A DNA stretch of 64,000 bases. Source: CAKSHP01 sp045636325. GTDB taxonomy: Bacteria; Bacillota; Clostridia; UBA1381; UMGS1253. The stretch's first letter is position 1. Every line of letters starts with the position of its first letter. Positions 44,608 through 51,651 of this stretch are shown piece after piece. Location: assembly GCA_045636325.1 (NCBI GenBank), contig JAZTXH010000008.1, positions 62,001-126,000 of the forward strand, given 5' to 3'. The translations under genes were made by a program, and so were the position numbers. The notes below the pieces were generated by a model. That model was not told the DNA's origin and did no database searches. It saw only the letters and a program-made list of their open reading frames with translations.

Positions 44608-44865
44608 TTAGTCTTTGTATAAATGTTCATACTGCCAAGGGTACCAATCAAATCCGCATTTCATACAATGATTTTTTCTTTTTACATCAAAAGAAATTTG
44701 AGTACAACCACAATGAGGGCAAAATATTTGACCTTTTGCTTCTTTCCTAAAATCAGCCGTCTTTTTATACTGTTTTTCCTTGGTTGATTTAGATGTACTC
44801 ATAAAATATAGTATTAAAAAAATTACAATTACCAAAATAATTAAAGCAAACATTTTATTACTCAT
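44608..44865 (-). CDS. Small membrane-anchored zinc-ribbon protein
   Basis: I do not recognise a named family. The 85-residue protein has one N-terminal membrane segment (about residues 5-23), a basic linker, and a zinc ribbon formed by CPHCG near residue 49 and CMKCG near residue 67. Its own promoter (TTGACT-17-TATACT) lies upstream. It lies between the left att and the integrase on the minus strand. The role is unknown; the layout suggests a membrane-tethered protein with a cytoplasmic metal-binding tip. Confidence 0.75.
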   Translation of the reverse strand: MSNKMFALIILVIVIFLILYFMSTSKSTKEKQYKKTADFRKEAKGQIFCPHCGCTQISFDVKRKNHCMKCGFDWYPWQYEHLYKD

Positions 44866-44918
44866 CTTCCCTTCATTGCTTGTATATTGCTAAAAATACT
44901 GACTTTTCAAGTATATTT

Positions 44919-44947
44919 AGTATATCACAAAACTATTAAAAAGTCAA
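44919..44947 (-). promoter_or_regulatory. Promoter of the zinc-ribbon membrane protein gene
   Basis: On the minus strand, TTGACT and TATACT are separated by 17 bp, about 54 bp before the start. Confidence 0.75.
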
Positions 44948-44964
44948 TCTATGGCAAAAGAAAA

Positions 44965-44990
44965 ACGGACTATCAAAACTGATAATCCGT
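44965..44990 (-). terminator. Terminator of the xis-int operon
   Basis: ACGGACTATCA pairs with TGATAATCCGT around a 4-base loop (one G-U on the minus strand). On the minus strand a TTTTTCTTTT tail follows. It lies 16 bp after the integrase stop. Confidence 0.85.
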
Positions 44991-45006
44991 AATCCTTGAA
45001 ATCGTA

Positions 45007-46182
45007 TTAACTTAATGTATCGGCTATTGTTTTTGCTATTCTTACTTTGGTTTCTGCTAATGTGTGGGCATATACTCTTGATGTAATATCACTTGAAGAA
45101 TGACCTAAATGCTTTGATACATTTTCAATATCTTCGCCAGCCACCAAAAGTAATGAAGCATTTGTATGCCTTAATCCGTGTAGTGTTATGTTGTGGTCAT
45201 AATTCAAATAGTTGCTATTCTTCTCAATAAATCTTCTGAATTGAGTGTTTAATAGGCTTCTATCATACCAATGACCAGTACAAGATGTAAATACCATATC
45301 AGGTTGTTGCCACGCCTTTCCAACAATTTCTTTTTGTTTGTCTTGTTCTTCTTTGTGTTTTTTCAGCATTTCAATTACTTTATTATCAACAGATATGTTC
45401 CTTGTGCTATTTGGTGTTTTGGGTGTTGATAGATACCATTCATTTCCCGCATAGGCAAGAGTTTTATCAATGAAGATACTCTTGTTTTCAAAGTCAATGC
45501 TTGACCATCTCAAACCTAAACATTCGCCTGCTCGCATTCCAGAGAATAACAACAATTTGATTATGGTGTTAAAAATACTATATTCTTCAACCAATGATAA
45601 CAACAATTTTGCTTCATTTACTGTTAAAAAGTTTTCAATCACGCCATAATCACATTCAACATCTTCTTTCCAGATAGAACCTACAACTGGATTTTCAGAT
45701 ATTATCTTTTGTGTTAGGGCATATTTCATAATGCTATGAAAGATAATCTTAAACTTTCTGGCAGTTAAAGGCTTACAATTAAGACCAGTTAAAAATTCAC
45801 TTATACTTGCCGTTGTAATTTCCTTTAACTTCATATTTCCAAAAGTTGGCTTCAAGTGGTTTTTACAACAACTCTTATAATGCTCAATAGTAGTCTTTTT
45901 CAATTTGTTAGGGGCATACTCCCTAAAATACAAATCGCATAAATCGTTGAACTTCATATTGGCATTATATGCCTTGTTGCCCTCTGCTTTCTTGACGAAC
46001 TCTTGATATGCTGCCTTTGCCAGTTTATCGGCTTTGGCTTCACTCACTCCCTCTGGGGGAGTGAATGTAGTATATTTCCTGATATGCTTTCCGTTTCCGT
46101 CATAACCGCAAGAAACATTAAACTCGTATGTATTGCCTGATTTCCTAATTCCTTTATCTATTTTTATGTAATTGTGGTTCAT
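45007..46182 (-). CDS. Tyrosine recombinase (integrase)
   Basis: Site-specific recombinase expected to integrate and excise the element at rpsI. The 391 residues comprise an N-terminal arm-binding domain (about 1-55, NTYEFNVSCGYDGNGKHIRK), a SAM-like core-binding domain (about 65-165) and a catalytic domain. Catalytic residues are visible: Arg in LLFSGMRAGECLGLRW, His-x-x-Arg in TLHGLRHTNASLLL, His in HLGHSSSDITSR and Tyr in the following VYAHTL. It lies near the left end, facing it, with the Xis-like gene just upstream, a typical int-xis module. Confidence 0.95.
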   Translation of the reverse strand: MNHNYIKIDKGIRKSGNTYEFNVSCGYDGNGKHIRKYTTFTPPEGVSEAKADKLAKAAYQEFVKKAEGNKAYNANMKFNDLCDLYFREYAPNKLKKTTIEHYKSCCKNHLKPTFGNMKLKEITTASISEFLTGLNCKPLTARKFKIIFHSIMKYALTQKIISENPVVGSIWKEDVECDYGVIENFLTVNEAKLLLSLVEEYSIFNTIIKLLLFSGMRAGECLGLRWSSIDFENKSIFIDKTLAYAGNEWYLSTPKTPNSTRNISVDNKVIEMLKKHKEEQDKQKEIVGKAWQQPDMVFTSCTGHWYDRSLLNTQFRRFIEKNSNYLNYDHNITLHGLRHTNASLLLVAGEDIENVSKHLGHSSSDITSRVYAHTLAETKVRIAKTIADTLS

Positions 46183-46206
46183 AATTTAAAATCCTTTCTA
46201 TATGTA

Positions 46207-46386
46207 TTATGCTACACTATGTAGGTAAGCACAGAAATTGTCAAAGTTGATAAATGCCTTTTTGCCAGAATATACGGCGTGAATTTCGCCATTCTTTAAC
46301 ATACTTCTAATAGCACTCTCTGGAAGAATACCAGTATTGGCTATTTGTCTGACGGTCATCATCTTGGGTAGTGTCTTATCTGCCAT
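46207..46386 (-). CDS. Excisionase-like helix-turn-helix protein
   Basis: 59 residues, MerR/Xis-type winged helix: TVRQIANTGILPESAIRSML, then GEIHAVYSGKKAFINFDNF. This is the usual form of small directionality factors beside integrases. The frame extends to 46455, but ATG 46386 follows AAAGGAGC. It starts inside the end of the upstream gene (11-bp overlap) and precedes the integrase by 24 bp, so the three genes are probably cotranscribed. Confidence 0.85.
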   Translation of the reverse strand: MADKTLPKMMTVRQIANTGILPESAIRSMLKNGEIHAVYSGKKAFINFDNFCAYLHSVA

Positions 46387-46825
46387 TTGAATTGCTCCTT
46401 TCTTTGTAAAGTTCATCAGCATATATAATAGAACATTCTTGATACACGAATTCATAAGTATTTATACTTGTCCTTACAAACCCATGTGGAAAAAGTAACG
46501 CCGATGCTACAACTCTGTTTTTTTCATCATATAAGTTTAATTTAATAACTATCAATGAATTACTGTTCATTTTCTTTGAATTCATAGATTTTGTCATATC
46601 ATTTAAAAACTCATTGTTTGAAGAAATATCAAACTCGCAATTTAAATGGGTAGGATTAAGATTTACTACCAACAAATCATATTCATTGCCTTTGAAACCT
46701 GTTTTTCCGCCAGGCAATGCCTGAACAAGTGTTAGTGTCTTTCTATATGAAGAACTATTTATTACTTTACACAATCTCTTTACTTCTGGATTGTCTTTAT
46801 GAGTTATGGTTAAATCCTTTTTCAT
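46376..46825 (-). CDS. Uncharacterised element protein
   Basis: 149 residues, unrecognised. There is no signal peptide or membrane segment. The sequence alternates strand-like stretches (TLTLVQALPGGKTGFKGNEY, YDLLVVNLNPTHLNCEFD, SNSLIVIKLNLYDEKNRVV, ALLFPHGFVRTSINTYEFVY), which suggests a small beta-rich fold. RBS is TAGGAGG. It is the first gene of the minus-strand unit with xis and int and is driven by a promoter with a conserved upstream box, so it could be a regulator or accessory factor of excision; that is only inference from position. Confidence 0.7.
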   Translation of the reverse strand: MKKDLTITHKDNPEVKRLCKVINSSSYRKTLTLVQALPGGKTGFKGNEYDLLVVNLNPTHLNCEFDISSNNEFLNDMTKSMNSKKMNSNSLIVIKLNLYDEKNRVVASALLFPHGFVRTSINTYEFVYQECSIIYADELYKERSNSNGR

Positions 46826-46908
46826 ATGGATTTCCTCCTATTATAATATATATTTATAAGTTAAAGATTTGTTTTGCTAGCAACTAAATCGTTTTGCCTT
46901 ACATATAT

Positions 46909-46961
46909 ATTCTAACATATTTTTACCCATAAGTCCAGAAATCCATTCCGTATATACGGAA
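46909..46961 (-). promoter_or_regulatory. Promoter of the xis-int operon with an upstream TTCC-N8-GGAA box
   Basis: On the minus strand, TGGACT (46937-46932) and TAGAAT (46914-46909) are separated by 17 bp. Exactly 8 bp upstream of the -35 lies a perfect 16-bp palindrome, TTCCGTATATACGGAA (46946-46961). The same box at the same distance stands before the ardA promoter. Confidence 0.75.
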
Positions 46962-46972
46962 GAAATTTGAAA

Positions 46973-47506
46973 TTATTTATTATCTACCAAATAACCATAA
47001 GATGTAAAAATGCCGTTTCCCTCTAACCGAATATCTCTGCCGTATGCTTCATAATCAAAGTAGCATTTAATATTCTCTGGAATGTTGATACAACATAATT
47101 CATCAGCATAATAATAACCTAATGCTTCCTCGGTATCTATGCCGTCAAGTAAATCATAGTTTTCCATATCTTCTATGATTTCAATTAACTCCGTTGCCGA
47201 TGAACAACTTTCATATTCCAGTATGGCTTCAAGTTTTCGTTCTTCATCTTCTGAAAGCAGTTCCAAACACTCCGCCAGTTCATTCAACTTTTGAATATTG
47301 GAAAACTCATTAATAACATTGTTAATGCCGATAATATCGCTTTCACTATCTGTTATGAAATACTCCTCATACATTTCGTTAATGCCGATTTCCTCAAGCA
47401 CCTTTTCAAGTGCTTCCTTGCTAGCAGGTAGTTTTAACCACCTGCCTTGTAATACTCCTTCGTTGTATCTTCCAAGATTGGTAAGATACACAACCATTTT
47501 TCCCAT
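46973..47506 (-). CDS. ardA: Antirestriction protein ArdA
   Basis: DNA-mimic protein that inhibits type I restriction enzymes, helping an incoming element survive. The 177-residue protein is very acidic and opens with the ArdA pattern VVYLTNLGRYNEGVLQGRWL, then LPASKEALEKVLEEIGI and EEYFITDSESDI; the C-terminus has YFDYEAYGRDIRL. The frame runs to 47575, but ATG 47506 after GAGAGGAAC gives the normal N-terminus. It has its own promoter with the TTCC-N8-GGAA box. Confidence 0.92.
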   Translation of the reverse strand: MGKMVVYLTNLGRYNEGVLQGRWLKLPASKEALEKVLEEIGINEMYEEYFITDSESDIIGINNVINEFSNIQKLNELAECLELLSEDEERKLEAILEYESCSSATELIEIIEDMENYDLLDGIDTEEALGYYYADELCCINIPENIKCYFDYEAYGRDIRLEGNGIFTSYGYLVDNK

Positions 47507-47603
47507 ATCTTTTGTTCCTCTCTTTCTATTTTGTTTTTTCTTATATACTACTGTGAGAAGAACGCCATTATTCAAGTTTTTTCAACAAAATGCCTCTATT
47601 TCT

Positions 47604-47655
47604 ATTATAACACACCCACACTGTGCGTCAAGAAATCTGTTCCGTATATAAGGAA
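47604..47655 (-). promoter_or_regulatory. ardA promoter with an upstream TTCC-N8-GGAA box
   Basis: On the minus strand, TTGACG (47631-47626) and TATAAT (47609-47604) are separated by 16 bp. The box TTCCGTATATAAGGAA (47640-47655) lies exactly 8 bp upstream of the -35. It shares an extended context (AGAAATC before, GAAGA after) with the xis-int box. The surrounding 47507-47930 has no convincing gene; it is a divergent regulatory region with A/T-rich leader for the next plus-strand gene. Confidence 0.75.
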
Positions 47656-47930
47656 GATATTGAAAAATATTAAAATCAACGCCAACCAGACCAATAACCT
47701 TGTTTCAACATCTTCAAGTTATAGAACACTTATAAATAAAGTATTATATATAAAATGGGAAAGAAAAAATCTCGCAAGACCTCACTCCGCAGGTATTAAA
47801 AAAATCATTAAAATAATTTTTTCATACCGCCGAAAGAAAAATGGCTATGCCACCATATTCCCAGAATGTGAATATTTTTTTCGTTTCTTGCTTCGTTCGG
47901 TCTTGCTGGAAGCTCGAGGGGGTGATTTTC

Positions 47931-48527
47931 TTGGGGAGAAAATCCCATTATATACAAACACCGAACCACAAGGACATTCAATTCTTGAACGCCCTTAGAT
48001 GTTCTGGTGTTTGCTCAAAGGAACAAGCACTCAATTTTATTACGGCTAACCGCCTTAAAAATTTCGTGCTTGATAGGACAATCCAGAAATGCTCCTACAT
48101 AGATGATAAGGGCAACAGACAAAGCATTTACCGCATATCAGATGACGGCAAAAAGTGGATTGCCCATAATGTGCCGACACTTTCTGACCGAAAGTATTAT
48201 ACAAGCACTGGCACAGAGCACGATTTAAGGCTGATGAACAAGATAATATCATTAACATCTGAACAAAGGCTCTCTATGAGATGTGAAGCGGAGATTAGAG
48301 ATGACTTCAAGGCACATCTGGACAAACTGTTAGAAGATAAACTATATGACCGACACGAAGAACTATATAATGCTTTAACTAATCATACAGTATCAATGCC
48401 AGACCTTGCCTATGGAACGAATGAGTATTACGAAGTAATCACATCATCATACGGAGAAACGGAGATAAATGCCAAAATTGAAGCCGTTTCTTTGATTGGG
48501 GGCAATCTTGAAATGGAAAGAATTTAA
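47931..48527 (+). CDS. Probable replication-relaxation-like winged-helix protein
   Basis: 198 residues, tentatively assigned. An N-terminal winged-helix-like part (about 15-75, LNALRCSGVCSKEQALNFI, YRISDDGKKWIAHN) is followed by a C-terminal nuclease-like motif, MPDLAYGTNEYYEVITSSYG with EINAKIEAV. This layout resembles plasmid replication-relaxation proteins. The start is inferred as TTG 47931, 8 bp after GAGGGGG; that codon sits in the loop of a 7-bp hairpin (GATTTTC/GAAAATC). An ATG at 47841 has no RBS. It is followed by another unknown gene. Confidence 0.65.
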   Translation: MGRKSHYIQTPNHKDIQFLNALRCSGVCSKEQALNFITANRLKNFVLDRTIQKCSYIDDKGNRQSIYRISDDGKKWIAHNVPTLSDRKYYTSTGTEHDLRLMNKIISLTSEQRLSMRCEAEIRDDFKAHLDKLLEDKLYDRHEELYNALTNHTVSMPDLAYGTNEYYEVITSSYGETEINAKIEAVSLIGGNLEMERI

Positions 48528-48546
48528 TATACAAGGGGGAATAAAA

Positions 48547-49425
48547 ATGGACGGAATAAAAGAAATGTGCCAGAAGAAACTTCTGGCAGATAACGAAAAA
48601 ATTATTTATATAATTATTTCAGGGTGTGGGGGTGTGATGTTCCTGAAACACTTTTACAGTATGATAGGAAAAACAGACACCAGACTAATTGAAAGACTTA
48701 TAGACAATGGTATTATTAAGGTCAAGCAGATAGGCAGAAACAAGGTTGTTATTGCCAAGCATACCGCCTACTGCTATTTTGGATTATCAACAAAATCGCC
48801 CAGACTAACGAGTAAGCATCTGCTTCACTCTGCCTTGCTCTGCGAAATGCTGATACATACCTATTTTGACAACACCGAGAAAATGGTTAAAATCCTACAA
48901 CAAGGGAACTTCTGCTACTATGCCGTAGAGAATAGCCTTAATTTTCTTAACCGAGTATATTGCTTTATGAACGGCAAGAGTGCCGACACAAGCACATTGA
49001 AATTATATCTGGACGAACTTACCGAGAAAACCGAGTTTCTGAAATCCAGCACCAAAGGGCGAAAAGACACCTTGAAGAAAACCGCCTGCCAGACAACAGA
49101 CCTGCTTATTATGAGAAATAATAATGTTTATGTTCGTTATGCCGACTACACCGAGAACACACTCCACATACATCTAGCTATCTTCCTACACCAGAACAAT
49201 GCCGACAAACTGATAAGGAACATAAAAAAATCTCTGGAAGCGGTTTCGGCAATGTTCTACGGCATACCGACCAGAGTTATTATTGATGTGTATTCTCTTA
49301 ATGAAAAATCAGAATTCTTACAAAAGAAAGTTTTTAATAGTTTTCCAGACGAAAATATAAGATTTCATTGGTATAATGTAAAAAATCGTCTCTTTTCTGG
49401 AATTGATGTAGAAAAATGGTTATAG
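48547..49425 (+). CDS. Uncharacterised element protein (292 residues)
   Basis: I do not recognise the family. The N-terminal 70 residues (KHFYSMIGKTDTRLIERLID, GIIKVKQIGRNKVVIAKHTA) look like a winged-helix domain. The rest is mixed alpha/beta, and the C-terminus has strand-like HLAIFLHQNN and RVIIDVYSL. There is no signal or membrane segment. ATG 48547 follows AAGGGGG, 20 bp after the previous gene, so both are probably translated from one mRNA. Codon use is visibly richer in C than in the flanking host genes. Position next to the HUH nuclease suggests a replication or transfer role (inference). Confidence 0.7.
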   Translation: MDGIKEMCQKKLLADNEKIIYIIISGCGGVMFLKHFYSMIGKTDTRLIERLIDNGIIKVKQIGRNKVVIAKHTAYCYFGLSTKSPRLTSKHLLHSALLCEMLIHTYFDNTEKMVKILQQGNFCYYAVENSLNFLNRVYCFMNGKSADTSTLKLYLDELTEKTEFLKSSTKGRKDTLKKTACQTTDLLIMRNNNVYVRYADYTENTLHIHLAIFLHQNNADKLIRNIKKSLEAVSAMFYGIPTRVIIDVYSLNEKSEFLQKKVFNSFPDENIRFHWYNVKNRLFSGIDVEKWL

Positions 49426-49477
49426 TCCGAGTTGCTTCCTTAATATAATATATAAAGGAAAGGACGGCGGATTAGAT

Positions 49478-49591
49478 ATGAAACTGACAAAAGACGAGAT
49501 TGATTTTTTGGAAGAAGTATCAAGAGAGAACTTCCAAAGAGAGTTTGAACAATGGGTTGAGAGTATGGAATTTTATCTGGCAAAAAATTGA
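49478..49591 (+). CDS. Small ORF (37 residues)
   Basis: Starts MKLTKDEIDFLEEVSREN and is acidic and helical, with GGAAAGGACGG upstream of the ATG. It lies between the unknown protein gene and the HUH nuclease gene. It may be a small regulator of replication, but nothing in it proves it is translated. Confidence 0.5.
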   Translation: MKLTKDEIDFLEEVSRENFQREFEQWVESMEFYLAKN

Positions 49592-49699
49592 GAAATGGCT
49601 TTATACTGCGGTATAAGGCTATTTTTTTGTTATAAAATGCCTTGAAACGCTTGTGCTATGGCGGTTTCAAAAATCGTCAAACACTTAAAATTTATATAC

Positions 49700-49745
49700 C
49701 TTTCGTTTTCTCCGTATCTTGATAGAAATATGAGATATGAGAGTG
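49700..49745 (+). other. Candidate rolling-circle double-strand origin (nick site)
   Basis: TATCTTGATA at 49715-49724 matches the nick region I recall for pC194/pUB110-type origins (TCTTGATA core), and it lies just upstream of the HUH nuclease gene. TATCT at its start can pair with AGATA at 49733-49737. The identification is by memory of plasmid origins and by position. Confidence 0.45.
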
Positions 49746-49750
49746 ATACA

Positions 49751-50473
49751 ATGAAACGAAAGACTAAAATTATGATGATAACTGTTTCAAGCGGTATTTT
49801 CAGCACCACCAAAGAAGCAGTAAAGGAAGCGAATGCCATTAAAATATGGCTTCAAAGGTTATGCCAGAGAAAAGGCTATTCTTGTAAAGTGGTTATTGGT
49901 GTTAGTGAATATAATCCCAAAGCAGGAACAATGACAGTTTTAAGAACTGGAAAAAGGGGCAGACCGAGAAAGAGATTTGCCAGAACGAACTACTATCTAC
50001 CTAACCACAAGACCGCACCACATATACATATCGTGTTATATGGTAATCCTGCTGATATGCTCTGCTCCTTAATAGCTGACCGATTGAACAATAAATATAA
50101 GACAAAAGTGGTATGGTTCAACGATTGCCGAGAATATCAAGAAGAAGCATTAACCTATGTATTGAAACAATCCCAGACCATACGAACAGTAGAGATAGAC
50201 GAAAAAGGAATATTAGCCACCGACAAACACGGATTTTACACCGCCGTAGAAAAGGCAAATGCCACCATTCAGGCACAAGGAATTAAATTTACACATCAGG
50301 GAACGCCGACACAACCGAAGAAGCAAGGCAGTAAAAGACATTCCCAAACACATCAAAGAAGAAAAAGACTACAATGTAATATGAATTATATAATATATAC
50401 CTATCTATTAAGTAAGAGAAAGAATATATATCTGTTAAGAATAGATAAGAAAAGAATATGTATTCCTCCATAA
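49751..50473 (+). CDS. HUH-endonuclease, rolling-circle Rep-like protein
   Basis: Likely initiator of rolling-circle replication or nicking at transfer. Motif 1 may be MMITVSSGIF. Motif 2 with the metal-binding histidines is APHIHIVLYGNP (H-x-H), near residue 95. Motif 3 is ALTYVLKQS (Tyr-x-x-Lys), near residue 140, the presumed nucleophile. I place the start at ATG 49751; the open frame upstream (to 49658) contains the nick-like site. The last 35 residues are oddly hydrophobic and basic and may be read past a lost stop or frameshift. Confidence 0.7.
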   Translation: MKRKTKIMMITVSSGIFSTTKEAVKEANAIKIWLQRLCQRKGYSCKVVIGVSEYNPKAGTMTVLRTGKRGRPRKRFARTNYYLPNHKTAPHIHIVLYGNPADMLCSLIADRLNNKYKTKVVWFNDCREYQEEALTYVLKQSQTIRTVEIDEKGILATDKHGFYTAVEKANATIQAQGIKFTHQGTPTQPKKQGSKRHSQTHQRRKRLQCNMNYIIYTYLLSKRKNIYLLRIDKKRICIPP

Positions 50474-50494
50474 AATAATTAAATATTAAAATAT

Positions 50495-50544
50495 TTCCTT
50501 TTATGCGGAAGAAAATTGACTTTTGGTAAATTATGTGTTATAAT
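50495..50544 (+). promoter_or_regulatory. Promoter of the zinc-ribbon protein gene with a variant TTCC-N8-GGAA box
   Basis: TTGACT (50516-50521) and TATAAT (50539-50544) are separated by 17 bp. A TTCC-N8-GGAA arrangement lies at 50495-50510, 5 bp upstream of the -35, followed by GAAA as in the other two boxes. Confidence 0.7.
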
Positions 50545-50575
50545 AAAATAAAAAGCATATAAAGGAGTTGTTTCT

Positions 50576-51415
50576 ATGGCTTTAATTAAATGCCCAGAAT
50601 GTGGTAAAGAAATATCAAACAAGGCTACTACTTGTATTAATTGTGGCTTCCCATTATCAGAGTTAGAAAACACAACAGTTGTTGAAGAAACACCCAGCAT
50701 TGGAAATACACCTAGTAAAGAAGTCATTTATTATGACCTATCACAAATACGAATTAAGACTATTTTTGATAATGGACTTGAAGACGGTGCAACTGGAATT
50801 TGTAATGAAAACACTATTGAATATGAATATAGAGTGGAAAATGGAAATGTCTATATAACTAGACGCCCAGGTGTTGTTGTTAAACTTATAATTGATGGAG
50901 ATTTTCTTGTTTGTGAAAATGGAAAATATGACGGATATATTCCAAACGAAAGCACATTCAATGCTACTTGCTCACACGAAAATTTTATGGGGAATATAGA
51001 TAAACATTCATTTAGAGATGACGGAACTTACTCTGGCGTTTCTTTTGGCAAACCAGATAATGGAACTTATAGAAGAGAAGGACAAATAATTGTATTATGT
51101 GGCAATAGCACTGGAGGTGTTCCAAATGCTAATTTAATACATAATAACGAGTTTTATATAGCATCATACATAAAAGAAGAAAGAGTTGCGAATTTCAAGG
51201 AATTATTCCCTGAAATTGAAAATGGTAAAAAAATATCATATTCAGCACCAATTTCAAGACCGACTACACCTGCTGTAAAATGCCCTTACTGCCAATCTGA
51301 AAACACAAAGAAGATTTCATCAACCGCAAAAGCGGTTAATGTTGCGTTGTTTGGTATTTTTGGAAACAAGAGAAAATATCAATGGCATTGTAATAACTGT
51401 AATTCAGATTTTTAA
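50576..51415 (+). CDS. Double zinc-ribbon protein of unknown function
   Basis: 279 residues with zinc ribbons at both ends: CPECGKE and CINCGFPL at residues 6-25, and CPYCQSE with CNNCNSDF at the C-terminus. The middle (about 50-210) is beta-rich, with repeated Gly/Asn-rich turns (FDNGLEDGATGI, VKLIIDGDFLVCENGKY, FRDDGTYSGV, GTYRREGQIIVLC). This pattern suggests two short all-beta repeats. No membrane segment is seen. It has its own consensus promoter and AAAGGAG site. Such proteins are common cargo in Firmicute elements and phages, but no function can be assigned. Confidence 0.75.
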   Translation: MALIKCPECGKEISNKATTCINCGFPLSELENTTVVEETPSIGNTPSKEVIYYDLSQIRIKTIFDNGLEDGATGICNENTIEYEYRVENGNVYITRRPGVVVKLIIDGDFLVCENGKYDGYIPNESTFNATCSHENFMGNIDKHSFRDDGTYSGVSFGKPDNGTYRREGQIIVLCGNSTGGVPNANLIHNNEFYIASYIKEERVANFKELFPEIENGKKISYSAPISRPTTPAVKCPYCQSENTKKISSTAKAVNVALFGIFGNKRKYQWHCNNCNSDF

Positions 51416-51455
51416 TCAAAAATATGTTATATTCTGACATTTTCTGCCGTATAAT

Positions 51456-51640
51456 ATAGAGTAAGGGAAACCTTACACTCTCATATCTATTTTGTTAGTC
51501 TAAACAAAATAACAATGGCAGGAAACAAAATGGTTAAGAAATGTATAATCCCTGCCCCATAGGGCAGGTTAAATACAAATGGTAGGAATATTCAAAAACC
51601 GTCAGAATGTGTTTTTACATTCTGGCGGTTTTTCTATTAA
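51456..51640 (+). ncRNA. Structured leader RNA or small RNA with terminator
   Basis: After a possible promoter (TTATAT-17-TATAAT, 51427-51455) come four hairpins: GTAAGG-GAAA-CCTTAC (51461-51476), ATTTTGTT/AACAAAAT (51489-51510), CCTGCCC-CATA-GGGCAGG (51551-51568), and a long terminator-like stem, 51594-51610 with 51617-51633, followed by T residues. GGCAGG at 51517-51522 could instead pair with CCTGCC at 51551-51556, giving an alternative fold. It directly precedes a two-gene operon, so it may be an attenuator or an independent small RNA. Confidence 0.6.
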
Positions 51641-51651
51641 GGCGGTGTATT

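Noticed and set aside
47531..47998. 155-codon open frame on the plus strand
   Set aside because: It overlaps the ardA promoter and the start of the relaxation-like gene in another frame, has a low-complexity Tyr/Phe/Lys-rich composition, and has no ribosome site.
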